Positions 6,641 through 15,007 are shown, counted from the stretch's first letter. The stretch: 37,891 nucleotides of DNA from SFTJ01 sp051871515 (GCA_051871515.1 JBJECY010000077.1:1-37891), one strand, 5' to 3'. Translations and numbers: made by a program. Notes: generated by a model from the sequence alone, not told the origin.

Positions 6641-9600
6641 ACTTTCTTGCGGATTCTCTTACCAGAAGCAGCGAACTTAGCAATTGCACCAAGAGGTGTA
6701 GCCTTAGATGCCTGACCACCGGTGTTAGAATAAACCTCGGTGTCGAGTACCAAGATGTTGATGTTCTTGCCCGATGCAAGCACGTGGTCAAGACCACCAA
6801 AGCCGATATCGTAAGAAGCACCGTCACCACCAATAATCCATTGTGAACGCTTAGCAAGGAATCCGCTAAGTTCTTTCACTTGCTTGCAAGCTTCGTTTTC
6901 GCAGCAGCCGTCAAGCATAGGAATAATCTTGTCAGCAAGTTCACGGCTCTTAGGACCATCTTCCTTGTTCTCAAGCCATTCGCCATAGAGAGCCTTCAGC
7001 TCGTCAGAAGTGCAATCGGCTTCCTTAGCAGCAGCAACAGCCAATGTGAGGCGCTCACGCATCTTCTCATTAGCAATGCTCATACCAAGACCAAATTCGC
7101 AGAAGTCTTCAAAGAGTGAGTTAGCCCAAGCTGGACCTTGACCCTTAGCATTGGTAGTATAAGGTGATGAAGGAGCTGATGCTGAGTAGATTGAGCTACA
7201 ACCAGTTGCGTTAGCCACCATCTGACGGTCGCCAAACAATTGAGTGAGCAGCTTAACATACGGAGTTTCACCGCAACCTGAGCAAGCGCCCGAGAATTCA
7301 AACAATGGAGTAGCAAATTGTGAGTTCTTAACGTTAGCTTGAACGTCAACAAGGTCTTGCTTTGAAGTAACGTGGTCAATGCAGTAGTCCCACTTAGCTT
7401 GTGAACCAAGTTCGGCTTGCAGAGGCTTCATAACCAAAGCCTTCACGCCCTTCTTGCCCGGACAAACGTCAACGCAGTTGCCGCAACCAAGACAGTCGAG
7501 GTCGTCAACAACTTGCACAAAGCGCATGCCAGTGAATGTCTTGCCAATAGCAGGCAGAGTCTCGTTCTCAGCAAATGGCGATGCAGCAAGTTCTTCGGCG
7601 TTAAGCACGAATGGACGGATAGCAGCGTGAGGACAAACATAAGCACACTTGTTACATTGAATACAGTTCTCAGCATCCCATTCTGGAACGAATGCCGATA
7701 CGCCGCGTTTCTCATATTTAGCAGTGCCTTGTGGCATGATACCGTCTTCACGACCCTTGAACACTGAAACAGGCAGCAAGTCGCCGTCTTGGCCATTAAC
7801 CGGACGAACAATGTTGTTTACATATTCAGGTGCATCGCTTGCTACAGCAGCCTCAACAGTGAGGTTCGACCATTCTGGGTCAACTGCCAACGACTTGTAT
7901 TCGCCACCGCGGTCAACGGCTGCAAAGTTCTTATTAACAACGTCTTCACCCTTCTTGCCATAAGACTTAACGATGAACTTCTTCATCTGCTCAATAGCCA
8001 ATTCTTCAGGAATTACACCGGTAATGCGGAAGAATGCCGATTGAAGGATGGTGTTAGTGCGGTTGCCAAGACCAATCTCTTGAGCAATCTTGGTGGCGTT
8101 GATATAATAAACTGTGATATTGTTGTCGGCAAAGTATTTCTTAACCTTGTTAGGCAAGTTCTTCACCAATTCTTCACCTTCCCAGATGGTGTTGAGCAAG
8201 AAGCTACCGCCCTTTTGCAAGCCGCGAGTAACATCGTACATGTTCAGATAAGCCTGAACGTGGCAAGCAACAAAGTTAGGAGTGTTCACCAAATAGGTTG
8301 AGCGAATTGGAGTGTCACCAAAGCGCAGGTGTGAGCAAGTGAAACCGCCCGACTTCTTTGAGTCGTAAGCAAAATATGCTTGGCAATATTTGTTGGTGTT
8401 GTCACCAATAATCTTCACAGAGTTCTTGTTAGCACCCACAGTACCATCAGCACCAAGGCCGTAGAACTTAGCTTGGAACATACCGTCGCCGCCAAGAGCA
8501 ATTTCTTCCTTCAATGGCAGAGAAGTGAATGTAACATCGTCGTTGATACCAACAGTGAAACCATCCTTTGGTTTTGGCAAAGCAAGGTTTTCATACACTG
8601 AGATGATTTGAGCTGGAGTGGTGTCCTTTGACGAAAGACCATAGCGACCGCCAACAATCACAGGAGCATTTTCTGCGCCATAGAATGCGTTCTTCACGTC
8701 GAGATACAAAGGCTCGCCTATTGCACCAGGTTCCTTAGTGCGGTCAAGCACAGCGATGCGCTTAGCAGTAGCAGGAATCTTCGACAAGAAATGCTTGATT
8801 GAGAATGGACGATACAAGTGAACCGAAATCAAGCCCACCTTTTCGCCTTGAGCAACGAGATGGTCAACAGTTTCACGAATAGCCTCGGTAACCGAACCCA
8901 TTGCAATAATCACGCGCTCAGCATCTTCAGCTCCGTAGTAGTCAAACAAGTCATATTTGCGACCGGTGATTTCTGAAATCTTAGCCATATATTGCTCAAC
9001 GATTTCAGGAACTGCGTCATAGAAGCGGTTGCATGATTCGCGGTGTTGGAAGAACACGTCGCCGTTTTCAGCAGTACCGCGAGTGGTTGGGTGCTCAGGA
9101 GTGAGAGCGTTCTTGCGGAATTCTGCCAAAGCTTCCTTGTCAACAAGTGGAGCCAAATCTTCAACTTCAATAGCTTCAATCTTTTGAATCTCGTGAGAAG
9201 TGCGGAAGCCGTCAAAGAAGTTGATGAACGGAATACGAGACTTGATAGTTGCAAGGTGAGCCACACCGGCAAGGTCCATAACCTCTTGCACCGAGCCTTC
9301 GCAAAGCATTGCAAAACCAGTCTGGCGGCACGACATCACGTCCTGATGGTCGCCAAAGATACTCAATGCATGAGATGCCAATGTACGAGCCGACACATGG
9401 AATACACATGGCAGCAATTCACCAGCAATCTTATACATGTTAGGAATCATAAGAAGCAAACCTTGAGAAGCTGTGTAGGTTGTAGTCAAAGCTCCAGCCT
9501 GCAACGAACCGTGTACTGCACCGGCAGCACCACCTTCTGATTGCATTTCTTGAACTAAAACTTTCTCACCGAACATGTTCTTGCGTCCGGCTGCTGCCCA

Positions 9601-9732
9601 TTCATCCACATGTTCAGCCATTGTAGACGATGGCGTGATAGGATAGATTGCAGCCACTTCAGTGAACATATAGCTCACATGAGCAGCAGCCTCATTTCCA
9701 TCACAGGTTAAGAATCTTTTTTCTTTAGCCAT
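6637..9732 (-). CDS. nifJ: Pyruvate:ferredoxin (flavodoxin) oxidoreductase, frameshifted main part
   Basis: The enzyme cleaves pyruvate with CoA to acetyl-CoA and CO2, reducing ferredoxin; it is central to anaerobic energy metabolism. The 1031 residues contain the N-terminal pyruvate-binding domains (ITPSSTMAEHVDEWAAAGRKN). A two-cluster ferredoxin domain follows, with CIQCNKCAYVCP near residue 690 and CLGCGNCVDVCPG near 750. Proximal-cluster Cys lie in CSGCGETPY near 815 and TGCSS near 845. The thiamine-diphosphate site is GDGASYDIGFGG near 970 to YSNTGGQ near 1005. The frame then ends after GKRIRKKV, where the family continues as KKDLG..., so about 150 residues are displaced to the next frame (6176-6640). 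Without them the proximal cluster lacks one Cys ligand. A strong promoter (9945-9975) suggests the gene is normally highly expressed. Confidence 0.92.
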   Translation of the reverse strand: MAKEKRFLTCDGNEAAAHVSYMFTEVAAIYPITPSSTMAEHVDEWAAAGRKNMFGEKVLVQEMQSEGGAAGAVHGSLQAGALTTTYTASQGLLLMIPNMYKIAGELLPCVFHVSARTLASHALSIFGDHQDVMSCRQTGFAMLCEGSVQEVMDLAGVAHLATIKSRIPFINFFDGFRTSHEIQKIEAIEVEDLAPLVDKEALAEFRKNALTPEHPTTRGTAENGDVFFQHRESCNRFYDAVPEIVEQYMAKISEITGRKYDLFDYYGAEDAERVIIAMGSVTEAIRETVDHLVAQGEKVGLISVHLYRPFSIKHFLSKIPATAKRIAVLDRTKEPGAIGEPLYLDVKNAFYGAENAPVIVGGRYGLSSKDTTPAQIISVYENLALPKPKDGFTVGINDDVTFTSLPLKEEIALGGDGMFQAKFYGLGADGTVGANKNSVKIIGDNTNKYCQAYFAYDSKKSGGFTCSHLRFGDTPIRSTYLVNTPNFVACHVQAYLNMYDVTRGLQKGGSFLLNTIWEGEELVKNLPNKVKKYFADNNITVYYINATKIAQEIGLGNRTNTILQSAFFRITGVIPEELAIEQMKKFIVKSYGKKGEDVVNKNFAAVDRGGEYKSLAVDPEWSNLTVEAAVASDAPEYVNNIVRPVNGQDGDLLPVSVFKGREDGIMPQGTAKYEKRGVSAFVPEWDAENCIQCNKCAYVCPHAAIRPFVLNAEELAASPFAENETLPAIGKTFTGMRFVQVVDDLDCLGCGNCVDVCPGKKGVKALVMKPLQAELGSQAKWDYCIDHVTSKQDLVDVQANVKNSQFATPLFEFSGACSGCGETPYVKLLTQLFGDRQMVANATGCSSIYSASAPSSPYTTNAKGQGPAWANSLFEDFCEFGLGMSIANEKMRERLTLAVAAAKEADCTSDELKALYGEWLENKEDGPKSRELADKIIPMLDGCCENEACKQVKELSGFLAKRSQWIIGGDGASYDIGFGGLDHVLASGKNINILVLDTEVYSNTGGQASKATPLGAIAKFAASGKRIRKKV

Positions 9733-9944
9733 AATAGTTATTTATAAATTCGAGTTATTCCTAATTGAATTCTTTAGTTAGTTTTTTACACATTATCACA
9801 TAAACGCGATGCGGCACAAGCCCTCAAGCCATCCGCACCAACACACTTTCATTGCCACATAGTGCTCGCGCTTTTTCATACTGCTTCGCACCGTGAACGC
9901 GATTCACATTCAGGCAACTCTATGCATTACTCGCATTTACGCTG

Positions 9945-9975
9945 CAAAGGTAACGATTTCTTTAAAAATATCAAA
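9945..9975 (-). promoter_or_regulatory. Strong predicted promoter of nifJ
   Basis: On the minus strand TTTG (9972-9975), 19 bases, then TACCTTTG (9945-9952) match the Bacteroidetes consensus. Transcription would start near 9938, giving a leader of about 200 bases before the ATG at 9732. In the leader I see only weak pairing (around 9808-9838) and no known riboswitch. The rest of the gap up to 10136 shows no gene. Confidence 0.75.
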
Positions 9976-10136
9976 CAATTATTTTGCGGCTTTTCAAGAT
10001 ATTTCAAATAATTAGAGCCTGCCGCTAACAATTTGCCAAACCACACCCCCAAGCCTCACTACCACACGCCCTGCAGCTGACATATTTTTTATGATTTTAT
10101 TATTGCTCTTTTTTATTTTTTCCAAGATTAATCAAT

Positions 10137-10144
10137 TATCTTTG
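10137..10144 (+). promoter_or_regulatory. Predicted -7 element for the coiled-coil lipoprotein gene
   Basis: TATCTTTG followed by CA fits the consensus. The expected -33 position is T-rich without a clear TTTG. Transcription would begin near 10151, giving a leader of about 50 bases. Confidence 0.55.
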
Positions 10145-10203
10145 CACTGTCATTGAAACAATGATTCACATAGTATTTAGTAAATAACAAAAAATTCGAA
10201 GTA

Positions 10204-10767
10204 ATGAAAAAGCTATTATTATCACTTGTGGCTTTCATAGCCTTGGCGCTCACTTCGTGCGGCTCAAGCAGCAACAACACTACCCCTAACGAAGCTAATG
10301 TTGACAGCCTTGCCAACGCCTTAGAGCAAGCCATCAACGCTGCCGCCGACTCGGCAAGCATCATCAACGCCATCAACCAAGCCGATTCAACCATCAAGGC
10401 TCTTGAAATAACCGGCGACACGGCTGCACTCAAAGCCTATAAATGGAAACTCAAAGAGTTTATCGACAACAATAAGGAAAAATTTGAGGGCGTTAGCGTG
10501 CCTGAAGCCATCAGCGAGATTGCTAACATCGACAACCTTGCCCGTCAAATAACCGAAGCTGCCAAAACCGACGCCCAAACAGCCACTTCCGATGCTCAAG
10601 ACGCTGCAAAAACAGCCGTTGAAACCAACCAAAAAGTGGTAGAAACCAAAGAGAAAATTGAGGAAGCTCAAAAGAAGGCCGAGGAAACCAAGCAAACCAT
10701 TGAAGACGTGAAGTCAGCCGCCCAAAGCGCTAAAGACGCACTTTCGCGCCTCAAAAAGCAAGAATAA
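10204..10767 (+). CDS. Coiled-coil lipoprotein of unknown function
   Basis: This 187-residue protein begins MKKLLLSLVAFIALALTSCG, a clear lipoprotein signal with Cys19 as the likely lipidated residue. A Ser/Asn/Thr linker follows. Residues about 30-110 are helical with many Ala, and residues about 115-185 are a long Ala/Glu/Lys coiled coil ending SRLKKQE. I do not recognise a named family. The composition resembles periplasm-facing outer-membrane lipoproteins with a spacer or scaffolding role, a weak inference. It has its own promoter and is followed by a structured leader before the helicase gene. Confidence 0.8.
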   Translation: MKKLLLSLVAFIALALTSCGSSSNNTTPNEANVDSLANALEQAINAAADSASIINAINQADSTIKALEITGDTAALKAYKWKLKEFIDNNKEKFEGVSVPEAISEIANIDNLARQITEAAKTDAQTATSDAQDAAKTAVETNQKVVETKEKIEEAQKKAEETKQTIEDVKSAAQSAKDALSRLKKQE

Positions 10768-10791
10768 TTTCACATCAAATAGCTGAAACCA

Positions 10792-10874
10792 ATGGGGGCT
10801 AACATTCTGAGTGCCCCATGCGTTTCAGTAACATCAACCTCATGCCCCAACGCTGATAAAGCCTAATGGGGCAT
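10792..10874 (+). promoter_or_regulatory. Leader with four mutually pairing stems before the helicase gene
   Basis: Four short arms occur in order: ATGGGGGC (10792-10799), GCCCCAT (10813-10819), ATGCCCCA (10842-10849) and TGGGGCAT (10867-10874). The first can pair with the second or third, and the fourth with the third or second, so two alternative folds are possible. The last pair is a perfect 8-bp stem 48 bases before the helicase ATG. The element could be a terminator for the lipoprotein gene, an attenuator for the helicase, or both. There is no clear run of T after either hairpin. Confidence 0.4.
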
Positions 10875-10921
10875 TGTGTTATAATCATCCCCCTAAAAAA
10901 TCAATTTTACAGCTAAAGTCC

Positions 10922-12253
10922 ATGCCTACCCAGCAAATCATCAACGACATACTAAGGAAACTATCAATTGACTCGCTCAACGAGATGCAGCAAGCTATGC
11001 TCAAACACTATGCCAAGCCAGGCGACATCACGTTGCTCTCGCCCACAGGTTCAGGCAAAACCATAGCATTCCTGGCGCCACTCATACTCAGCCTCAAACA
11101 GCCATGCGGTGAGGTGCAAGCGTTGGTGATAGCACCTTCGCGCGAACTGGTGCTGCAAATTTTCAACATAGCACGCAGCATTGCCACTAACCACAAAGTG
11201 ACTTGCCTGTATGGGGGGCATAACGCCAACGACGAACGCCTCTCGCTGGCAACCACACCGTCAATCATCATCAGCACACCCGGACGACTTGTTGACCACA
11301 TAAGCCGCGAGAACATTAGCATAAGCCACACATCAACCATTGTGCTCGATGAATTTGACAAATCTCTGGAACTGGGATTTCACGACGAAATGCGCAGAAT
11401 TATGCGCAAATTGCCAAGAAACTGCCGCAAAATTCTCACATCAGCAACGCCAATCGACTCCTACCCCGACTTCGTGCAGCTCTACCAACACTCAACGCTC
11501 AATTTCCTTTTCAACAACCAAGAGATGCAATTGCGCATGAAAGTGTGGCGTGCCGAGTCGAGCGACAAAGACAAATTGCAAGCATTGAAAATGCTTTTGC
11601 TCTCGCTTGACAACAAAAAAACCATTGTTTTTGCCAACTATCGCGAGTCGGTTGAACGCATATATCAATTCCTGACAGCAAACAACATATCGGCAGGAAT
11701 ATATCATGGCGCACTTGAGCAGATTGACCGAGAAAAAGCCGTGGCAATGTTTCAAAACGGCAGTACTCCCATTCTCATCTCCACCGACTTGGGCTCGCGC
11801 GGACTTGACATTGACAATGTGGGATATATAATCCATTATCATTTGCCCTCAACAGCACAGGCCTACACCCATCGCAACGGACGCACAGCTCGCGTTGACA
11901 AAGACGGAGAGATATTTGTCATCACCTCACCCCAAGAGTCAGTGCCCGAGTTTATCACTTTCAACGACACCTACGCAATTCCAGCAACAGCCGCCCGACA
12001 ATCAATTCTCCCTGCTAACAAAACACTCTATTTCATGGCAGGCAAAAAAGAGAAAATCTCAAAAGGCGATATTGTGGGCTTCATTGTCAACAACAGCCAA
12101 CTCAGCGCCAACGAGATTGGTCAAATTGACGTGAAAGACCATTATGCACTCGTTGCAATCCCATCAGGCAAAGCCGCACAAGTGCTCTCTGACATAAGCA
12201 CCCACAAAATCAAAAACAAAAAAGTGAGAATAAACTTTGCCAAAGTGGTATGA
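10922..12253 (+). CDS. DEAD-box RNA helicase, DbpA-like
   Basis: This is an ATP-dependent RNA helicase of 443 residues counted from the ATG at 10922; the frame is open further upstream to a TTG at 10874, but that lies in the leader hairpin. Motifs in order are SPTGSGKT (Walker A, near residue 40), PSRELVLQI, TPGRL, VLDEFD in place of DEAD, TSATP, then in the second RecA domain STDLGSRGLDI and HRNGRTAR. The last ~70 residues (KGDIVGFI to VRINFA) look like the DbpA C-terminal RNA-binding domain, which targets a hairpin of 23S rRNA. A role in large-subunit ribosome assembly is therefore likely. The match to DbpA is by domain order, so I leave the symbol blank. Confidence 0.9.
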   Translation: MPTQQIINDILRKLSIDSLNEMQQAMLKHYAKPGDITLLSPTGSGKTIAFLAPLILSLKQPCGEVQALVIAPSRELVLQIFNIARSIATNHKVTCLYGGHNANDERLSLATTPSIIISTPGRLVDHISRENISISHTSTIVLDEFDKSLELGFHDEMRRIMRKLPRNCRKILTSATPIDSYPDFVQLYQHSTLNFLFNNQEMQLRMKVWRAESSDKDKLQALKMLLLSLDNKKTIVFANYRESVERIYQFLTANNISAGIYHGALEQIDREKAVAMFQNGSTPILISTDLGSRGLDIDNVGYIIHYHLPSTAQAYTHRNGRTARVDKDGEIFVITSPQESVPEFITFNDTYAIPATAARQSILPANKTLYFMAGKKEKISKGDIVGFIVNNSQLSANEIGQIDVKDHYALVAIPSGKAAQVLSDISTHKIKNKKVRINFAKVV

Positions 12254-12295
12254 AGCGCCACCGCATTTGCCTCCAAATCGGCATAGCAGAAAAAA

Positions 12296-12356
12296 CAATA
12301 CGCATAGTCAAGCAAATTATGAGTAAACATTCTCACTCGCTTGATTATGCGTATTG
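12296..12356. terminator. Long inverted repeat between convergent genes, probable bidirectional terminator
   Basis: CAATACGCATA-TCAAGC (12296-12313) pairs with 12339-12356 over 17 of 18 positions around a 25-base loop, which itself holds GAGT/ACTC. It separates the helicase gene from the thioredoxin-like gene on the opposite strand. There is no classical T-run immediately after, but an A-run at 12387-12395 would be a T-run on the minus strand. Confidence 0.55.
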
Positions 12357-12423
12357 ATTATGAGTGAGCGCAATGAGTGTGTGCAAAAAAAAAGCTTCAC
12401 ATCTCACGCTTCTCTCCTACTTG

Positions 12424-12831
12424 TTACTTGGCAAGCAGATTGGCAATGTGTGATTCAAGTTCTTCTTCGCTAATAAGTCCCACGGTGCGGTCAACTTCTT
12501 CACCATTACATATAAACACTAATGTGGGAATAGCCTCAACGCCGAATTTATCGGCCAAGTCAGGCTCTTGGTCAATATCAATTCGCTGAAAATTAATCTT
12601 GCCTGCATATTTCTGCTCCATCTTCTCAACCGTTGGCGTCAACTTGCGGCATGGCATGCACCAATTAGCATAAAAATCAATCACTTGCAATGTCGCTTCA
12701 GAGCTTTGTTCAACTGTTTCGGTTGGTTGTGCACAGGATTGTTCCTGTGCACTTTCTTTTGTTTGCTGTTTGCATGCTGCAATTGCGATAACCATGCACA
12801 ACGCAATCATTATGTAAGACAATCTGGCCAT
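12424..12831 (-). CDS. Thioredoxin-like lipoprotein
   Basis: The 135-residue protein has a lipoprotein signal (MARLSYIMIALCMVIAIAAC, Cys20), a Gln/Glu/Ser linker and a complete thioredoxin fold. The active site is WCMPC at residues 57-61, in place of the usual WCGPC, and the cis-Pro is in EAIPT near 106. It should act outside the cytoplasm, anchored to a membrane, as a thiol-disulfide oxidoreductase or reductant. It is the last gene of a four-gene minus-strand operon and starts 30 bp after the receiver gene. The partner that keeps it reduced is not in the window. Confidence 0.9.
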   Translation of the reverse strand: MARLSYIMIALCMVIAIAACKQQTKESAQEQSCAQPTETVEQSSEATLQVIDFYANWCMPCRKLTPTVEKMEQKYAGKINFQRIDIDQEPDLADKFGVEAIPTLVFICNGEEVDRTVGLISEEELESHIANLLAK

Positions 12832-12861
12832 ACTGTAATAAAAATTATATTGTTATAAATG

Positions 12862-13491
12862 TTATTTTCTACGATATTTTTCAATCACTTCATAGATTTG
12901 GCTTCTCACAATGGGTTTGGTGATAAATTCATTGCAACCTTTGGCAAGTGCCATATTCCGGTCAAAATCGAGCACATTGGCGGTCACAGCAATAATCGGC
13001 GTAGTGGTGTCGAATTTACGAATCTCTTCCATAGCCTCAAAACCATTCATCACCGGCATCTTAATGTCCATCAACACCATGTCATAATCCTTTGCCTTGA
13101 CACACTCCACAGCTTTTCTGCCATTGATAGCATTTTCAGTCACCGCCACATTACGCAAAATCACCTCTACGAGCTTATAGTTACTTGGATTATCCTCTGC
13201 AACAAGCACATAGGGCAATCCACATGTATCGCGACGTTGACGTTTGGGTTTCTGCAGCTCCATGTTCTCAGCACTGCTGTGAACAGAAGTGTTGATGTCG
13301 TCGCGATGGGAACTATTAATATCAGCTGAATTGTTGGTTTCGCAATCAATGCGACCTTGACCATTGACATCACCGTTAACATTGTCGGCCGAATCGTCAA
13401 TGTTACTGGCTCCGCGGCTCATGAGCGCAGCCAAGAGTGCCACTGCCAAAAGCACCACAATAATTATCACTATCAAAAAAGAATTGGCCAT
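12862..13491 (-). CDS. Membrane-tethered receiver-domain protein
   Basis: The start is the ATG at 13491; the frame is open further upstream but only through the neighbour's 3' end. A single membrane helix (residues 4-24) is followed by a polar Asn/Asp/Ser-rich linker (27-90). A full receiver domain (92-209) follows, with acidic pair E99-D100, phospho-acceptor D142 (LMDIKMP), T170 and K192 (TKPI). There is no output or kinase domain. The receiver is most like those at the ends of hybrid histidine kinases. It could be a phosphate sink, a relay or a membrane-bound scaffold. A free receiver joined to a membrane helix is uncommon. A gap of 40 bp after the YrdC-family gene suggests one transcript. 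Confidence 0.85.
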   Translation of the reverse strand: MANSFLIVIIIVVLLAVALLAALMSRGASNIDDSADNVNGDVNGQGRIDCETNNSADINSSHRDDINTSVHSSAENMELQKPKRQRRDTCGLPYVLVAEDNPSNYKLVEVILRNVAVTENAINGRKAVECVKAKDYDMVLMDIKMPVMNGFEAMEEIRKFDTTTPIIAVTANVLDFDRNMALAKGCNEFITKPIVRSQIYEVIEKYRRK

Positions 13492-13531
13492 AGAAAATAA
13501 TGCAAAATGGTAAATACAATAAAAACGATGA

Positions 13532-14137
13532 TTAATACACAAACTCCGAGACACCTTGGCGCACCACTTCAGGCTCATCACCGGTGAAATCAACCACCGT
13601 TGAAGGTGTGGCATCGCTACGCCCTGCATCAATCACATAATCCACAAAGCGCTCGTAGTTTTGAGCAATCAGCTCGGGTTCACACAGATAGTCCTCGTCA
13701 TCGCCTTCAACCGAGGTGCAGAACACCGGATTGCCAAGCTCCGATATTATTGCCTGCAATATTTTGTTATCTGTGATTCTCACGCCCACCACTTTACGGC
13801 CTTTAAAAGCTTTAGGTAGCTTTGTAGTAGCTTCAATCAGGAAAGTGAATGCTCCGGGCAGATTGCGGCGTATCACCTTAAACTTTTCGTTATCGATTTT
13901 GGCATATTTCGATGCCATAGATATGTCAGAACAAACAATTGACAGGTTTTCTTTAGCCGACTTCATCATCTTCACTCGGCAAATACGTTCAATTGCCTGA
14001 TTGTTGAGAGCATCGCAAGCCAACGCATAAAGCGAATCGGTGGGAACAATAACAATCCCGCCGCCATTCATTGCCGCTATCACATCACGCACATAGCGGT
14101 CGTTGACATTCTCTTCTAACATTCTAAGCAGTTTCAT
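13532..14137 (-). CDS. Sua5/YciO/YrdC-family protein
   Basis: The 201-residue protein is a single YrdC-like domain. The nucleotide-binding landmarks are IVPTDSLYALACDA near residue 30, RVKMMKSAKENLSI near 55, LPGAFTFLIEA near 95, VGVRITDN, and STVVDFTGDEPEVVRQG at the end. Members make threonylcarbamoyl-AMP for the t6A37 modification of tRNA (TsaC/Sua5) or belong to the related YciO group, whose role is less clear. The beginning, MKLLRMLEENVNDRYV, and the KMMKSAKENLS motif look closer to YciO. I therefore do not assign tsaC. It is the second gene of the operon, 23 bp after the B3/B4 gene. Confidence 0.85.
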   Translation of the reverse strand: MKLLRMLEENVNDRYVRDVIAAMNGGGIVIVPTDSLYALACDALNNQAIERICRVKMMKSAKENLSIVCSDISMASKYAKIDNEKFKVIRRNLPGAFTFLIEATTKLPKAFKGRKVVGVRITDNKILQAIISELGNPVFCTSVEGDDEDYLCEPELIAQNYERFVDYVIDAGRSDATPSTVVDFTGDEPEVVRQGVSEFVY

Positions 14138-14160
14138 TTTTCAGCTAATATTAAATTAGA

Positions 14161-14835
14161 TTATTGTATTATTAAGGTTTCTATTTCGCTTGCCTTAGCA
14201 TACTTCTTAAGCAGGCCAGCAGTGAAGTCAACAGCTTCTTCCATGGGCATCTCCTCTCCAAATCCGTTGATGTTGATTTGCACATGGGTGGTGAGTTCAG
14301 TGATTTTGGTACGCTCCTCATCGCTTGTTGGCGTAGCCACACCGCCAAGCTCATCACGCCACACAGGCATACCACTGATGTTGAGCAGCCCTCTGCCAAT
14401 GCCTTCATATTGTTCATTTTCGCAGCCTATGCCCAACCGTAGCGTTGTGCCCACAAGCTTATCAGCATCAAGACCGCTAATTGGATAACCGCTAACAATC
14501 GACACCAAATTGATGAGGTCAACCACAGCCGTAAGCCTGTAAAGCCCCAATCCTCTGATGATGCGCCGGCACAATGCCTCGCTTGCCACGCGATAACGGT
14601 TAGGGTCTTTGCCAAAACGCTTATATAGCTGACGTGTGGCAGCCACTGCCGGACGCTTGTTCACGGCAAGCAGCTCATATTGCCCGGCAATATTGCCTGC
14701 AGCGGTGCTCAACTCGTCCCAAAGCTCGTTACACGTTGGCTCATTGATGACACGAGCCCTTATCAGGCCAATACGCATCCGCTCACATGCACAGGCAATC
14801 CGCTCATCTATCTCTATTCTTGGCAGTTTATCCAT
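14161..14835 (-). CDS. B3/B4 tRNA-binding-domain protein
   Basis: This soluble protein of 224 residues resembles the B3/B4 domain of the phenylalanyl-tRNA synthetase beta chain as a stand-alone protein. Landmarks are LYKRFGKDPNRYRVASEAL and VDLINLVSIVSGYPISGLDADKL, then RLGIGCENEQYEGIG and MPVWRDELGGVATPTSDEERT. Stand-alone members are thought to edit or bind mischarged tRNA or amino acids, but the function is not settled. A frame open to 14874 adds 13 residues. The predicted -7 element at 14880-14887 puts the transcript start near 14873, so I choose the ATG at 14835. The neighbouring YrdC-family gene also suggests a tRNA theme. Confidence 0.82.
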   Translation of the reverse strand: MDKLPRIEIDERIACACERMRIGLIRARVINEPTCNELWDELSTAAGNIAGQYELLAVNKRPAVAATRQLYKRFGKDPNRYRVASEALCRRIIRGLGLYRLTAVVDLINLVSIVSGYPISGLDADKLVGTTLRLGIGCENEQYEGIGRGLLNISGMPVWRDELGGVATPTSDEERTKITELTTHVQININGFGEEMPMEEAVDFTAGLLKKYAKASEIETLIIQ

Positions 14836-14879
14836 TATAATATTTTGCAGAGGTTTTGCTTTACCGCTCTCCACTCTTG

Positions 14880-14887
14880 CAAACTTA
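14880..14887 (-). promoter_or_regulatory. Predicted -7 element of the B3/B4-YrdC-receiver-thioredoxin operon
   Basis: The minus strand reads TAAGTTTG followed by CA, a full match to the consensus. No clear TTTG is seen 19-21 bases upstream. It decides the start of the B3/B4 gene, because it lies only 6 bases before the longer possible start. Confidence 0.5.
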
Positions 14888-14952
14888 CAAAATTTTTCTT
14901 GGGTAAAAGCACATCAAGCATAAAAAATTGCGCTATTCTCACAACAATTCAT

Positions 14953-14960
14953 TAACTTTA
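14953..14960 (+). promoter_or_regulatory. Possible -7 element of the mtnN-luxS operon
   Basis: TAACTTTA differs from the consensus only in its last base. A TTG at 14928-14930 is 22 bases upstream, slightly wide. The leader would be about 40 bases. Confidence 0.4.
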
Positions 14961-15007
14961 CTGCTGAATTGCAACAACACATAAATTAATAATCACAAAA
15001 CACTACT

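Noticed and set aside
6637..6660. Programmed -1 frameshift in nifJ
   Set aside because: There is no slippery heptamer in the right frame and no obvious downstream pseudoknot. Two to three residues are also missing compared with relatives, which fits a deletion better.
10874..10921. TTG start for the helicase
   Set aside because: It lies in a leader hairpin, and the added residues do not match the family. The ATG at 10922 is the natural start.
13492..13632. Longer N-terminus for the receiver protein
   Set aside because: It runs through the 3' end of the YrdC-family gene and lacks protein-like composition. The ATG at 13491 opens directly into the membrane helix.
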